Made by a program: the position numbers and the translations under genes. The notes under the pieces were generated by a model. The model saw nothing but the letters and a program-made list of their open reading frames with translations, was not told the origin of the DNA and searched no databases. A DNA stretch of 31,954 bases from Micrococcaceae bacterium UBA4005 (GTDB taxonomy: Bacteria; Actinomycetota; Actinomycetes; Actinomycetales; Micrococcaceae), in assembly GCA_002384315.1 (NCBI GenBank), contig DGBL01000053.1, forward strand, positions 1 to 31,954. The letters are read 5' to 3'. Below, in pieces: positions 7,518 through 16,419 of this stretch; positions within the stretch are counted from its first letter, which is position 1; each line of letters begins with the position of its first letter.

Positions 7518-7537
7518 GTATATGCAAACGCATATAC
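7518..7537. promoter_or_regulatory. Perfect inverted repeat, candidate operator
   Basis: GTATATGC (7518-7525) and GCATATAC (7530-7537) are exact inverted copies separated by AAAC. The AT-rich repeat stands out from the surrounding high-GC DNA. It lies between the dioxygenase gene on the minus strand (start 7462) and the PGPGW gene on the plus strand (start 7605). The size suits a MarR- or TetR-type dimer. It differs from the Bacillus MhqR box, and no regulator gene is adjacent. Confidence 0.55.
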
Positions 7538-7604
7538 AGCTGTCCCCTTCCCACGATCTCACATTTATGCGAAGGCCCGCATCCCGGTGTGTCATCATGT
7601 GGGA

Positions 7605-8105
7605 ATGGCTCCAAAGCACATACAGAACGGGTGGCTGCGCCGCACCGGTATAGATGTGCTGGGCTGGACGCTCGTGGTGCTGGGCATTGCGGCGCTGGTG
7701 CTGCCCGGGCCGGGGCTGCTGATGATCGTTGGAGGCCTTGCCGTGCTGTCGCAGCAATACCACTGGGCCCACCGGTATCTCGCTCCGCTGAAGGCCTACG
7801 CCTACCACGGTGCCGCGATCGGGGTGAAGACCATTCCCCGGATCGCAGCAAGCTGTTCCAGCGGGCTCACGATTATGGGTCTTGGCGTGGTCTGGCTCAT
7901 CCAGCCACCTGCCCCACAGTGGTGGCCGCTGGCTCCGGACTGGTGGCTGCTGGGGGGGCCTGCGGCGGGGGTGAGCCTGATCATCTCTGCGCTGATTGCG
8001 CTGATTCTGATCCTGTACAGCGTCAGACGCTTTCGTGGGAAGCCACTTCCGGGGCTGCCCCGGAAGGGGGAAGATTTCGGCCCCCAGCATAAGGACGCCC
8101 CGTAA
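7605..8105 (+). CDS. PGPGW-family transmembrane protein
   Basis: A 166-residue integral membrane protein. After a short basic N-terminus (MAPKHIQNGWLRR) a hydrophobic hairpin contains VLPGPGLLMIVGGLAVLS, the hallmark of the PGPGW family common in actinobacteria. At least two more hydrophobic segments follow (GLTIMGLGVVWLI and a long one before the basic YSVRRFRGK tail). Its function is not established. ATG 7605 is preferred because the family starts here; the frame is open further upstream but reads as non-coding sequence that includes the operator. The hexamer CATCAT sits six bases before the ATG, so the mRNA may be leaderless. Confidence 0.75.
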   Translation: MAPKHIQNGWLRRTGIDVLGWTLVVLGIAALVLPGPGLLMIVGGLAVLSQQYHWAHRYLAPLKAYAYHGAAIGVKTIPRIAASCSSGLTIMGLGVVWLIQPPAPQWWPLAPDWWLLGGPAAGVSLIISALIALILILYSVRRFRGKPLPGLPRKGEDFGPQHKDAP

Positions 8106-8132
8106 CCGGAGCGTCATGATTGCCGCTACTGA

Positions 8133-8138
8133 TAACGT
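8133..8138 (+). promoter_or_regulatory. -10 hexamer of a leaderless promoter for the PfkB kinase
   Basis: TAACGT ends six bases before GTG 8145. No Shine-Dalgarno is present in the six intervening bases (ACAAGC). The gap to the upstream gene is only 39 bases, so this may be an internal operon promoter. Confidence 0.5.
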
Positions 8139-8144
8139 ACAAGC

Positions 8145-9068
8145 GTGCTCACCATAATCGGGGAAACCCTTGTTGACGAAGTGGTCAGTGGTACTGCTGA
8201 CGTTCGAGCCCACGTGGGCGGCAGCCCCATGAATGTAGCTGTCGGACTGGCTCGCCTCGGCCATCCGACCCAGTTCCTCGGAAGGTTCGGCAACGATCCA
8301 TACGGGCGCATGGTCCATGAGCATTTGCGGACGAACTCCGTCCTGTTTCCCATGGAGCCAGATTCCCAACCGACCGGTGTGGCTACGGCCCTGCTTGACC
8401 CCGCGGGTGGAGCGTCGTACGAGTTCCAGTTGGTGTGGGAGCTTCCCGGCCTCGCGGCGAACGCCGAACGGATACTGGAGGGAACCACTCTCCTGCACAC
8501 CGGGTCAATCGCCACGATGCTGCAACCCGGCGCAGCAGACGTCCTCGCCATCGTGGAAAAAGCCCACACCTCGGCTACCGTCTCGTATGATCCGAACTGT
8601 CGGCCCAGCATCATCAAGAGTGTGGAATATGCTCGCCAGCAGGCCGAAAAATTCGTGCGGCTCGCCGACGTCGTGAAGGCCTCCGATGAGGACCTCGAAT
8701 GGTTGTACCCACACCGCCCGGCGGAGGATTCGGCGGCGGCCTGGCTGGAAATGGGCCCCGCCGTGGTCGTGGTCACGAGAGGCTCGCGTGGCCCCTGGGC
8801 GGTCAGCGCTGCCGGGTGGACCGAGGTCGCCGCACCGGTGGCCAGTGTTGTCGACACGGTGGGCGCAGGAGATTCATTCATGGCAGCGATGCTCGGTACT
8901 CTGGTCGATCTCGAACTCGACGGTGCCCAGCGCAGGAACGAGTTGCAGAGGATGACCGTTCAACAGCTTGAGGGTATCCTCGCCTACGCGGCGCGCGCGG
9001 CTGCGGTGACCGTTTCCCGGGCTGGAGCCAACCCGCCCACACGATCCGAACTAGGAGAACATCGATGA
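8145..9068 (+). CDS. PfkB-family carbohydrate kinase, probable fructokinase
   Basis: A 307-residue ribokinase-fold sugar kinase. The first PfkB signature is [15 protein letters not shown] (25-39). The second contains DTVGAGDSF (237-245), with Asp243 as the likely catalytic base and GAGD as the anion hole. SYDPNCRP and the C-terminal [13 protein letters not shown] ending are like bacterial fructokinases, so fructose to fructose 6-phosphate is the best guess, but no sugar transporter or glycosidase nearby confirms it. GTG 8145 has no ribosome binding site and a -10 box six bases upstream. Its stop overlaps the next ATG (ATGA, 9065-9068), so the two genes are coupled. Confidence 0.85.
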   Translation: MLTIIGETLVDEVVSGTADVRAHVGGSPMNVAVGLARLGHPTQFLGRFGNDPYGRMVHEHLRTNSVLFPMEPDSQPTGVATALLDPAGGASYEFQLVWELPGLAANAERILEGTTLLHTGSIATMLQPGAADVLAIVEKAHTSATVSYDPNCRPSIIKSVEYARQQAEKFVRLADVVKASDEDLEWLYPHRPAEDSAAAWLEMGPAVVVVTRGSRGPWAVSAAGWTEVAAPVASVVDTVGAGDSFMAAMLGTLVDLELDGAQRRNELQRMTVQQLEGILAYAARAAAVTVSRAGANPPTRSELGEHR

Positions 9069-9592
9069 CACGCGATCCATACGCCGACCTTCCGCAGGTC
9101 GAAGAATTCGACCTTTCCAGTGAAAGCTTCCAGCACAACGCTCCCCTGCCGTTGGCCCAGGCCTCCGGGTTGATGGGCGCTGGCGGACAGGATGAATCTC
9201 CGCAGCTCTCCTGGCGCGACTTTCCGGAGGGGACCAGAAGTTTCGCCGTCACCGTCTATGATCCGGATGCTCCGACCGGAAGCGGATTTTGGCACTGGGC
9301 CGCCTTCAACATTCCAGCCTCAGTGTCCGCGCTGGAGGCGGGTGCTGGCTCCGACAGCGGGCGCAAGCTTCCACAGGGTGCAGTGCAGCTGAAGAACGAC
9401 GCCGGTTTTCCAGGCTATGTGGGTGCCGCCCCTCCAGCAGGCCACGGCGTTCACCATTACCACGTGGTAGTTCACGCCCTCGACGTCGCTGCGCTGGAGG
9501 TGCCTGCGGAAGCCAGCGTGGCGTATCTGGGATTCAACCTGTTCTCCCACACGCTGGGACGCGCGCGGCTGATCGGAACGTTCGAGCAGTAA
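9065..9592 (+). CDS. YbhB/YbcL family PEBP-like (Raf kinase inhibitor-like) protein
   Basis: A 175-residue phosphatidylethanolamine-binding-protein fold. Diagnostic motifs are [25 protein letters not shown] (the DPDxP ligand-site strand) and [24 protein letters not shown]. Bacterial members are cytoplasmic and mostly of unknown function; no signal peptide is seen. ATG 9065 overlaps the kinase stop (ATGA), and CTAGGAG just upstream provides a ribosome binding site. Coupling to a sugar kinase is probably operon economy, not proof of a shared pathway. Confidence 0.87.
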   Translation: MTRDPYADLPQVEEFDLSSESFQHNAPLPLAQASGLMGAGGQDESPQLSWRDFPEGTRSFAVTVYDPDAPTGSGFWHWAAFNIPASVSALEAGAGSDSGRKLPQGAVQLKNDAGFPGYVGAAPPAGHGVHHYHVVVHALDVAALEVPAEASVAYLGFNLFSHTLGRARLIGTFEQ

Positions 9593-9668
9593 GTGGCCCG
9601 CCGGAGTGCCCGCGCGGCCACCTGCTAGCGCGGGTACGCTGAATGGACTGCGAACAAAGGAAAAGCGC

Positions 9669-10478
9669 ATGCGGCTGGTAGCTAGCGATCTGGACGGAAC
9701 CATCGTAGGCCACCAGGGCGAGATCAGCGCACGCACCCTTCGCGCGTTCAAGGATTGCAGCGCTGCTGGCGTAGATATTGTGTTCGTCACCGGGCGGCCG
9801 CCGCGCTGGCTCGGCCCGCTGCGTGAGCAACTCAGGCATCACGGCACAGTTATCTGCTCCAATGGAGCCCTGACCTATGACCTCGGCACCGAGACTGTGG
9901 TCTCATCTCACCTGCTGGAACCCGGGCGCATCCTTGACTCACGCGATATTATCCGCAGCCTCTACCCGGCCGCTACGTTCGCTGTCGAAACCATCACCGG
10001 TTTCCACGTGGAGCCAGGATTCGCCGAGCCAGGGTCGGCGGAATTGCTCGGCGGGGCACGTCCGATGCCATTCGAGCAGAGCCTCCCGGGCGAACAGGTC
10101 GTCAAATTTCTGGCGCGGGAACACGACATCCACCCGGATGAGTTCCTCGAAACTGTTCGTCCGGCGATCGCGCACCTAGTATCCACCACCCATTCCGCGC
10201 CAAGCGTCGCGCTACTGGAAATGGCTCCGCCCCATGTGAACAAGGCGGTCGCCCTCGCGGAGTATGCCAGGGCGCGCGGTATTCTCGCCGCGGACGTTGT
10301 CGCTTTCGGTGATATGCCCAATGACATCCAGATGCTGGCCTGGGCTGGGCAGGGGTATGCGATGGCCTCGGGGCACCCTAGCGCACGCTCGGCCGCGAAC
10401 CTGGAAGCGCCGTCGTTCGCCCAGGACGGCGTTGCCCGGGTGCTCGAGGCGCGCCTTGCCGCGCTCCGTGCGGTATGA
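9669..10478 (+). CDS. HAD-superfamily hydrolase, Cof type
   Basis: A 269-residue HAD phosphatase. Motif I is SDLDGTIVG (D7, D9), motif II lies in FVTGRPP, and motifs III/IV are in the C-terminal region ending FGDMPNDIQML, where the Asp pair binds magnesium. The large cap domain places it among Cof-like sugar-phosphate or flavin-phosphate phosphatases, but the substrate cannot be read. ATG 9669 is chosen over an upstream frame start because AAAGGAAAA precedes it and the protein begins directly with motif I. Its stop overlaps the next gene as ATGA (10475-10478). A paralogue lies at 23031-23855. Confidence 0.85.
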   Translation: MRLVASDLDGTIVGHQGEISARTLRAFKDCSAAGVDIVFVTGRPPRWLGPLREQLRHHGTVICSNGALTYDLGTETVVSSHLLEPGRILDSRDIIRSLYPAATFAVETITGFHVEPGFAEPGSAELLGGARPMPFEQSLPGEQVVKFLAREHDIHPDEFLETVRPAIAHLVSTTHSAPSVALLEMAPPHVNKAVALAEYARARGILAADVVAFGDMPNDIQMLAWAGQGYAMASGHPSARSAANLEAPSFAQDGVARVLEARLAALRAV

Positions 10479-11275
10479 CGCTCCGGTATCTCGCGAACGA
10501 CGGCGGGCGCGGGAGTCGTCCGCTGGCGCTGGCCCACCGGGGATTTTCGCCCGCTGGCGATGAAAATTCACTTGCCGCCTTCGGGCGCGCAGTCGAGCTT
10601 GGGTTCGGTTACCTGGAGATCGATGTCAGGACCAGTAGCGACGGCGTGGTCATGGTCTTCCACGACCAAACCCTGGAGCGGGTAACCGACGGAACTGGGC
10701 GCCTGACTGACCATACCCGTACCGAGCTCGCCGGGATTCACCTTCGGGGTGGCGGGCAGATCCCGACGCTCGAGGAAGTCCTTCTCCGATGGCCGGGCCT
10801 GCGCTTGAATATCGATGTCAAGGACGATTCTTCCGTAGCGCCTGTAGCCGAACTAGTCGAACGACTGCAGGTCCACGACCGTGTGCTGATTGCCTCCTTC
10901 TCCGACCGGCGTAGGCTAAGCGTGCTGAAAAGGCTTACGCGACGTACGGCGTCCTCGGCCGGGATCGGCGTCAATGCGTTGGTCACGCTCCTCGGCCCGC
11001 TCGGGCTGACCCGGGCGATCAGCCGGGCTGCCCGGATCGACGCTGTCCAGGTTCCGGTACGGTATGGGGCGATTCCCGTGGTGACCGACGGCTACGTGCG
11101 CCGCTGCCACGATGCCGGGTTGTATGTGCACGTGTGGACTATCAATGACGAGCCCGCCATGGAGCAGCTGCTTGGGCTTGGCGTCGACGGGCTGGTCTCC
11201 GATCGTGCCGATATCCTTGCCCGGGTCATGGACCGTACCGGGTACTGGCCGCAGGGACCGGTTGGGGAAAACTGA
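10475..11275 (+). CDS. Glycerophosphodiester phosphodiesterase
   Basis: A 266-residue GDPD TIM-barrel enzyme that splits glycerophosphodiesters into glycerol 3-phosphate and an alcohol. The metal and catalytic residues are in LAHRGFSP (His21), GYLEIDVRTSSDGVVMVFHD (Glu48, Asp50, His63) and LRLNIDVKDD; VHVWTINDE near the end is also typical. No signal peptide, so it is probably cytoplasmic, like UgpQ. Translation is coupled to the HAD phosphatase through ATGA. The stop codon lies inside a 7-bp hairpin shared with the convergent gene. Confidence 0.88.
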   Translation: MTLRYLANDGGRGSRPLALAHRGFSPAGDENSLAAFGRAVELGFGYLEIDVRTSSDGVVMVFHDQTLERVTDGTGRLTDHTRTELAGIHLRGGGQIPTLEEVLLRWPGLRLNIDVKDDSSVAPVAELVERLQVHDRVLIASFSDRRRLSVLKRLTRRTASSAGIGVNALVTLLGPLGLTRAISRAARIDAVQVPVRYGAIPVVTDGYVRRCHDAGLYVHVWTINDEPAMEQLLGLGVDGLVSDRADILARVMDRTGYWPQGPVGEN

Positions 11276-11291
11276 GCGCTGGTTCGCTCAG
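11272..11291. terminator. Hairpin spanning both convergent stop codons
   Basis: CTGAGCG (11272-11278) and CGCTCAG (11285-11291) are perfect inverted copies around a 6-base loop. The TGA of the phosphodiesterase (11273-11275) and the TGA of the minus-strand amidotransferase (11290-11288) sit in opposite arms. There is no T-run on either side, so intrinsic termination is uncertain. It could act as a bidirectional 3'-end barrier. Confidence 0.4.
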
Positions 11292-12019
11292 CGGGCGTAG
11301 CGGCGCACGAAGTTCAACAGAATCCGCGCTGGTTCCACCACTAGCGACCTGCGTGCCCGGCGCATGTAGTCGGACGCTTGGTCCGGGGGAAAGTAGCCTG
11401 CATCGCGGTAGATGTGGATCCGCTCCACCAGAGCGTCGACGTCGAGCTCGGGATGAAACTGGGTGGCGTAGAGGTTCTGCCGCACCCGGAACATCTGCAC
11501 CGGGCAGCCTGCCGAGGATGCCAGCACCACCGCGCCCTCCGGCACGGTCGTGCAAGCTTCCTTGTGTCCCACAAATGCCTTGAATGTGGCTGGCATTGCT
11601 TCCAGCAGCGGGTCCTGTGCGCCCGCGGGAGTGAGGTTTATGCTGGTTTCCCCGATCGGCTCAGCGAAGGTCTGGTCGATCACGGCCCCCTGATGGCGGC
11701 CCAGGGTGCCGACGCCGTAGCAGGCCCCCAGGAAGGGAAAATCGGCATCGACAACGATGTCCAGTAACCCGGAGAGTTCACGTTCAACCCGGCGCTGGTC
11801 TGTTGATTTCTGGCGCTCGGGGTCGGAGGAGTTGTAGGGGCTGCCTCCGACGAAGATACCGGAGTAATCCGCGAGGTTGATCGGGGGCAGCGGCGCAGCC
11901 TCGGCGCGCACGCGGTGTAAGTCATGCGTGCTGAGGCCGGTGAATCGCAGGAAGCTGCGGTATTCGCCCTCGGCCGCGGCGTCGTCGGCCCGGGTCGCCA
12001 GGAGTAGAAACGGTTTCAC
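11288..12019 (-). CDS. Class I glutamine amidotransferase-like protein
   Basis: A 243-residue stand-alone GATase1 protein. The nucleophile elbow is LGACYGVG with Cys100, and the remaining triad is TQFHPELD (His189, Glu191), so glutaminase chemistry is possible. GIFVGGSPYN is the conserved oxyanion strand region. Related actinobacterial proteins are annotated as GMP-synthase-like amidotransferases without a known acceptor. The start is GTG 12019, preceded at six bases by TACATT on the minus strand, so the mRNA is probably leaderless. It is transcribed alone and converges with the phosphodiesterase gene. The amide acceptor and partner are unknown. Confidence 0.82.
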   Translation of the reverse strand: MKPFLLLATRADDAAAEGEYRSFLRFTGLSTHDLHRVRAEAAPLPPINLADYSGIFVGGSPYNSSDPERQKSTDQRRVERELSGLLDIVVDADFPFLGACYGVGTLGRHQGAVIDQTFAEPIGETSINLTPAGAQDPLLEAMPATFKAFVGHKEACTTVPEGAVVLASSAGCPVQMFRVRQNLYATQFHPELDVDALVERIHIYRDAGYFPPDQASDYMRRARRSLVVEPARILLNFVRRYAR

Positions 12020-12025
12020 CTTCCC

Positions 12026-12031
12026 AATGTA
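12026..12031 (-). promoter_or_regulatory. -10 hexamer of a leaderless promoter for the amidotransferase
   Basis: The minus strand reads TACATT, then GGGAAG, then GTG 12019: a six-base gap that puts the transcription start at the initiation codon. Confidence 0.5.
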
Positions 12032-12095
12032 GCCGCGCCCAGGCCGGAACGGGGGCAGATATACGGCCCCGCATTGCCCCAGGACCAGACACGCA

Positions 12096-13094
12096 CTAGG
12101 TCAGCACTGGCTTGGAAAGATTCGCAAGATAGTCCAGTGCGGTTGATCCGTACAGGGCGATCGATTCATCGTCGGCGTAGACAAACAATCGCAACCAGGA
12201 ACCGTACCGGTGCACGCGCGCCAGTTGGAGCGCTGGCTCCAGCGCGCGCCGGAGTTCAGACAGCTCAGCGAAATCTGTCCAGTGCTCCAGATACGCCGAA
12301 ATGACGCGCTGGATCCGAGGATCCGCGGGCGTGACCTTCCACTGCTCGCACATCATGCCCATCGGGACGAATAGGGCGCTGAACGGGTGGGCCCAGTAGG
12401 CGTCAGCGAAGTCGAAGAAGCGTACCGGCTGCGTGGTGGAGCCCGGCAGGAACGCGTTGCCGGGATGGAGGTCATTATGGTCCAGCGACAGTGGTACGCC
12501 GACGTCCCGCAGCACGTCCACGGCTTCTGCAACGGCTGGCAGCTGCACGAGCACGTGGTCGGCGTCAGCTGCGGCCAAGTGGAGCGGATGTGCGCGCGGC
12601 AGGCCCGTGTGCAGCAGGAGTTGGTTCTCGACGAAATTCGCGGCCACCTCCGGGTTCATGATTACCAGACCAGCGGTGGTGAGCGTGTCCACGTGGGGGA
12701 CGACGCTGCGTTGCAGGTCGGCGAAGTCGGTCAGCGCGCGGACCCATATGTCGGAATCGTCCGAGTGCAGCGAGGACAGGGTCGCCCCATGGTCGAACGT
12801 GAGCATCCACCCCTTGGAGGGTTCAATCGCAAGGGGAGGACTCACATGGTCCGGAACAATATCGGCCAGGGCAGCCATGATTGAAGCCTCCGCGAACTGG
12901 CCTGGATTGTTCTCCTTGAACCAGATTTTTCCCTGGTCGGTGGGAACCACGAGTTGCGTGGACCAGAAAGTGATGTGCTGGGACATGAGCGGCCCAACCT
13001 GGGAGAGCCCGAATGTCGGCAGCACCTGCGAAATCCACAGCTGGACGCGGCCCCGCCACTCCTCGCTGGCCCACGTTTGACGCAGCGTTGTCAC
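12096..13094 (-). CDS. APH-fold small-molecule kinase coupled to pgm
   Basis: A 332-residue kinase of the aminoglycoside-phosphotransferase/choline-kinase fold. The catalytic loop is [13 protein letters not shown] (Asp208 within HNDLH), and the metal-binding Asp is in [13 protein letters not shown] (Asp228). The N-lobe Lys is probably in GKIWFKENN. This fold includes antibiotic, maltose, glucosamine and homoserine kinases, so the name alone does not show resistance. The start codon overlaps the phosphoglucomutase stop (ATGA, 13094-13091 on the minus strand), so the two proteins are probably made together. That favours a sugar or sugar-derivative acceptor, but this is inference. Confidence 0.78.
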   Translation of the reverse strand: MTTLRQTWASEEWRGRVQLWISQVLPTFGLSQVGPLMSQHITFWSTQLVVPTDQGKIWFKENNPGQFAEASIMAALADIVPDHVSPPLAIEPSKGWMLTFDHGATLSSLHSDDSDIWVRALTDFADLQRSVVPHVDTLTTAGLVIMNPEVAANFVENQLLLHTGLPRAHPLHLAAADADHVLVQLPAVAEAVDVLRDVGVPLSLDHNDLHPGNAFLPGSTTQPVRFFDFADAYWAHPFSALFVPMGMMCEQWKVTPADPRIQRVISAYLEHWTDFAELSELRRALEPALQLARVHRYGSWLRLFVYADDESIALYGSTALDYLANLSKPVLT

Positions 13095-14740
13095 TTTGTG
13101 TTCCCGGCGTCGGCAATGACGCCGTCCACCAGGGCTTTCGCCTCATCCTGGACTTTCTTCAGGTGGGCCTCACCACGAAAGGATTCGGCGTAGATCTTGT
13201 ACACGTCCTCGGTGCCGGAGGGCCGAGCCGCGAACCAGGCGTTCTCAGTGGTCACTTTCAGGCCGCCGACAGAGGCGCCGTTGCCTGGCGCCTCGGTGAG
13301 CCGGGCCGTAATGCTCTCCCCGCCGAGCGTGGTGGCTGTGATGTCGGAGGCGGCGAGCCTGCCCAGTGCGGCTTTCTGCTCACGTGAGGCGACTGCGTCG
13401 ATGCGCGCATAGACAGGAGAGCCAAAGCGCTCGGTGAGGTCTGCGTAATGTTGGGACGGAGACTTTTCAGTGACGGCAGTGATCTCCGCGGCGAGTAGCG
13501 CCAGCAGGATTCCGTCCTTGTCCGTGGTCCAGACGGATCCGTCGCGGCGCAGGAAGGAAGCGCCAGCGGATTCCTCGCCCCCGAAGGCGACCTCGCCGGA
13601 GAGCAGCCCGGGAACAAACCATTTGAAGCCCACCGGCACTTCAAGCAGGGTACGGCCGAGCCCGGCCGCAACCCTGTCGATGATGGAGGAGGAGACCAGT
13701 GTCTTGCCGATTGCGGCGTCCGCCCGCCATGACGGGCGGTTCCGGAAAAGGTAGTCGATCGCGACGGCGAGGAAGTGGTTCGGATTCATCAACCCTGCGT
13801 CCGGGGTGACGATCCCGTGCCGGTCGGCGTCGGCGTCGTTGCCGGTGGAGATGTCGAACCGGCCAGCCTGGGCGATCAGCGAGGCCATGGCAGCGGGTGA
13901 GGAGCAATCCATCCGGATTTTTCCGTCCCAGTCCAGGGTCATGAAGGCCCACTGGGGATCCACCGCCGGATTGACGACCGTCAGGTTAAGGTTGTGCCGT
14001 TCGCCGATTGCACCCCAATAATCCACCGATGCCCCGCCCATGGGGTCTGCTCCGATATGCAGGCCGGACTCGCGCACCGAGTCGAGATCCAGCACGCTGG
14101 GAAGGTCTTCAACGTAATGCTGCAGGAAGTCGTACCCGCTGATACAGTCGGCGCGCTGTGCGAGCGCTGCCGGGATTCGCTTGACTCCGCGCAGGCCCTC
14201 GGCCAGCAGCGCATTTGCCCGCGCAGCTATCCAGCCGGTGGCCTCCGACTCCGCGGGTCCGCCATGTGGAGGGTTGTACTTGAACCCGCCGTCGCCGGGC
14301 GGATTATGCGAGGGAGTGATCACAATGCCGTCAGCCTCATCCGGATGCGCGGCGTTGTGGACGAGGATCGCATGGGAGACCGCCGGGGTCGGGGTGAAAG
14401 CGCCACGGGCATCAATACGGACGGTGACCTTGTTGGCCGCAAGTACTTCCAAGGCCGTGTTCTGCGCGGGCTCCGAGAGGGCGTGGGTGTCCTTGCCCAT
14501 GAAGAGCGGACCGCTGATCTTCTGCCCCGTGCGGTAGTCGACTATAGCTTGGGTTATCGCCAGAATATGCGCCTCGTTGAAGGATGCGGCCAGTGAGGAA
14601 CCGCGGTGCCCTGACGTGCCGAAAGCTACCCGCTGACCGGGATCCGAGAGGTCCGGTTCGATGTCGAAATACGCGTCAAGAAGCGCGGTGACGTTGATCA
14701 GGTCGCTGGGAAGGGCAACGGAGCCCGCTCGGTTTTCCAT
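13091..14740 (-). CDS. pgm: Phosphoglucomutase, alpha-D-glucose-phosphate specific
   Basis: A 549-residue phosphohexomutase interconverting glucose 1-phosphate and glucose 6-phosphate; the length matches Escherichia coli Pgm. The protein has [10 protein letters not shown] near residue 41, the phosphoserine loop [13 protein letters not shown] (Ser145), the magnesium loop [10 protein letters not shown] (Asp303, 305, 307), and the C-terminal phosphate-binding [15 protein letters not shown] 14740 lacks a clear ribosome binding site, but CATGCT lies six bases upstream on the minus strand, suggesting a leaderless mRNA. Its stop overlaps the downstream APH-fold kinase start. A tandem direct repeat 58-76 bases upstream may be a regulatory site. 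Confidence 0.95.
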   Translation of the reverse strand: MENRAGSVALPSDLINVTALLDAYFDIEPDLSDPGQRVAFGTSGHRGSSLAASFNEAHILAITQAIVDYRTGQKISGPLFMGKDTHALSEPAQNTALEVLAANKVTVRIDARGAFTPTPAVSHAILVHNAAHPDEADGIVITPSHNPPGDGGFKYNPPHGGPAESEATGWIAARANALLAEGLRGVKRIPAALAQRADCISGYDFLQHYVEDLPSVLDLDSVRESGLHIGADPMGGASVDYWGAIGERHNLNLTVVNPAVDPQWAFMTLDWDGKIRMDCSSPAAMASLIAQAGRFDISTGNDADADRHGIVTPDAGLMNPNHFLAVAIDYLFRNRPSWRADAAIGKTLVSSSIIDRVAAGLGRTLLEVPVGFKWFVPGLLSGEVAFGGEESAGASFLRRDGSVWTTDKDGILLALLAAEITAVTEKSPSQHYADLTERFGSPVYARIDAVASREQKAALGRLAASDITATTLGGESITARLTEAPGNGASVGGLKVTTENAWFAARPSGTEDVYKIYAESFRGEAHLKKVQDEAKALVDGVIADAGNTK

Positions 14741-14746
14741 GCCCCC

Positions 14747-14752
14747 AGCATG
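14747..14752 (-). promoter_or_regulatory. Candidate -10 hexamer for pgm (leaderless)
   Basis: The minus strand reads CATGCT, then GGGGGC, then ATG 14740. The six-base gap matches other leaderless starts in the window, although the first base departs from TANNNT and the G-run could act as a weak ribosome binding site. Confidence 0.35.
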
Positions 14753-14797
14753 CCAAAGAAGCTGACGGATTACAGCCGACTGCCCAGGTGAGCGCTT

Positions 14798-14816
14798 AAG
14801 TTGCGCAAAGTTGCGC
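14798..14816. repeat. Tandem direct repeat upstream of pgm
   Basis: AAGTTGCGC occurs at 14798-14806 and again at 14808-14816, a 10-base period equal to one helical turn. The first copy also makes the palindrome TTGCGCAA. It lies in the 115-base gap between pgm and the end of the acyl-CoA ligase gene and could be a transcription-factor site. Confidence 0.4.
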
Positions 14817-14855
14817 TGCCGGCAACTCTATGCGGGGGCTCCGCCAGCCGGATCC

Positions 14856-16382
14856 TTAATCCACCAGGATTTCTCGCTTGAGGATTTTTCCGGTCGGCCC
14901 CTTGGGCAGTTGGTCAACGAGCAGGACCCGGCGGGGATACTTGTAGGCGGCGAGTCGCTCCCTGGCGAAGTTGAGGATGTCTGCGCTGAGTGCTGCGCTG
15001 GCGTCGTCGTCCGCCGGTGTCGCGTCCGCTTTGACCCCGACGACGGCGACAATTTCTTCCCCGTGCAATTCGTCGGGGACCCCGACGACGGCCGCTTCCG
15101 CGACGGCGGGGTGTTCGTAGAGAATTTCCTCGACCTCGCGCGGATAAACATTATACCCGCCGCGAAGGATCACATCCTTCTTCCGGTCGACGATGAAAAT
15201 TGCTCCGTCCTCGTCGAAGCGGGCGAGGTCTCCGGTGCGGAACCATCCGTCCGGGATAGCCGACTGGGTCGCTTCCTCGTTATTCCAGTATCCGTTCATC
15301 ACACAGTGTCCTCGCACGGAGAGCTCACCGACCTCTCCACGCGGCACATCCGTTCCGTCGGCGTCGAGCATGCGCACCTCCACGCCGTCGACGGGGGTGC
15401 CGATGGAGCCGGGCTTTCGTACCGCGCCGCGACGGTTGAAGCTCACGATCGGCGAGGTCTCGGAGAGTCCATAGCCTTCCAGCAGTTCCGCCCCGAAGAC
15501 CCGCTCGAACTCGTGGAGTACTTCGACCGGGAGCGCAGAACCACCGGAAACGGCAACCCGCAGGGAGGAGAGGTCGGTGTCCGTGACAGCGGGGTGGCGC
15601 AGCATGGCTATATACATGGTGGGCACGCCCTGGAACACGGTGACCGCGTCACGTTCGATGATTTCCAACGCCTTGCCGGGCTCGAACCGGGGTAGCAGTG
15701 TCACCGTGGCGCCGGTGAGTACAGCCGAGTTCAACGCGCAGGTCTGCCCGAAAATGTGGAAGAACGGCAAGCCACCGAAGAGTACCTCTCCGACGTCGAT
15801 GCCCATCAGATCGCGGGAAATTTCGGCATTTCGGCGAAGATTGTTGTGCGAGAGAGCGGCCCCTTTGGGCCGTCCCGTGGTGCCTGATGTGTAGAGCAGG
15901 ACGGCGGTGTCATCGGCAGCGACGGGGGCGACTTCCTCGATGGGATGGGAGCCGGTGACCAGTTCCATGAAACCCGACGCCTCCACCGCTATGACCTCCA
16001 CAGGTTCGCCAAGGTCTGCCGCCGCGGCGTCGGCTCCGTTGCGCACCTCGGCGACCACACCCTCCCAGGCGAAGACGACGTGGGCGCCGGCATCAGCGAG
16101 GTGATAGGCGATTTCACGTGCCTTCAAGAGCGGATTTAGCGGAACAACAACAGCACCGAAGCGGAGCGCCCCATAATAGATGAACGCCATTTGTGGAATG
16201 TTCGGCATGACGAGCGCTACCCTGTCTCCGGGCTTCGCCCCGTGGGCGGCAAGCAGCCCTGCGACCCGTTGGCTCAGGGCTTCCAGTGCCCCGAATGTCA
16301 CCTCGATGTCATCGAGTTTGATCGCCACCGCGTCGGGGTGGGCCAGTGCGGTGGCAACGAGGTTCTCAGCAAGGTTCGGCAC
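14856..16382 (-). CDS. Long-chain fatty-acid--CoA ligase (AMP-binding)
   Basis: A 508-residue ANL-superfamily adenylating enzyme that activates a carboxylic acid to acyl-AMP and then acyl-CoA. Motifs in order are the P-loop LLYTSGTTGRPKGAALSH, GYGLSETSP, DGWFRTGDLARFDEDG, VDRKKDVILRGGYNVYP (hinge) and the catalytic Lys in PKGPTGKILKRE. Length and motifs fit medium/long-chain FadD-type ligases, but chain length is not readable. GTG 16382 follows a good AAAGGAG ribosome binding site. An inverted repeat overlaps a possible -10 (minus TAACAT, 16420-16415). The upstream amidase is on the same strand but separated by 98 bases. Confidence 0.9.
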   Translation of the reverse strand: MPNLAENLVATALAHPDAVAIKLDDIEVTFGALEALSQRVAGLLAAHGAKPGDRVALVMPNIPQMAFIYYGALRFGAVVVPLNPLLKAREIAYHLADAGAHVVFAWEGVVAEVRNGADAAAADLGEPVEVIAVEASGFMELVTGSHPIEEVAPVAADDTAVLLYTSGTTGRPKGAALSHNNLRRNAEISRDLMGIDVGEVLFGGLPFFHIFGQTCALNSAVLTGATVTLLPRFEPGKALEIIERDAVTVFQGVPTMYIAMLRHPAVTDTDLSSLRVAVSGGSALPVEVLHEFERVFGAELLEGYGLSETSPIVSFNRRGAVRKPGSIGTPVDGVEVRMLDADGTDVPRGEVGELSVRGHCVMNGYWNNEEATQSAIPDGWFRTGDLARFDEDGAIFIVDRKKDVILRGGYNVYPREVEEILYEHPAVAEAAVVGVPDELHGEEIVAVVGVKADATPADDDASAALSADILNFARERLAAYKYPRRVLLVDQLPKGPTGKILKREILVD

Positions 16383-16419
16383 GTGATCTCCTTTGATCAG
16401 CTTGCGGGACTGCGATGTT

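Noticed and set aside
7503..8498. A 331-codon minus-strand open frame opposite the PGPGW and PfkB genes
   Set aside because: Both plus-strand genes have clear family motifs; the antisense translation is low-complexity and runs through the operator region.
12096..13094. Antibiotic-resistance gene (aminoglycoside phosphotransferase)
   Set aside because: The APH fold is shared by many metabolic kinases, and the coupling to pgm argues for metabolism.
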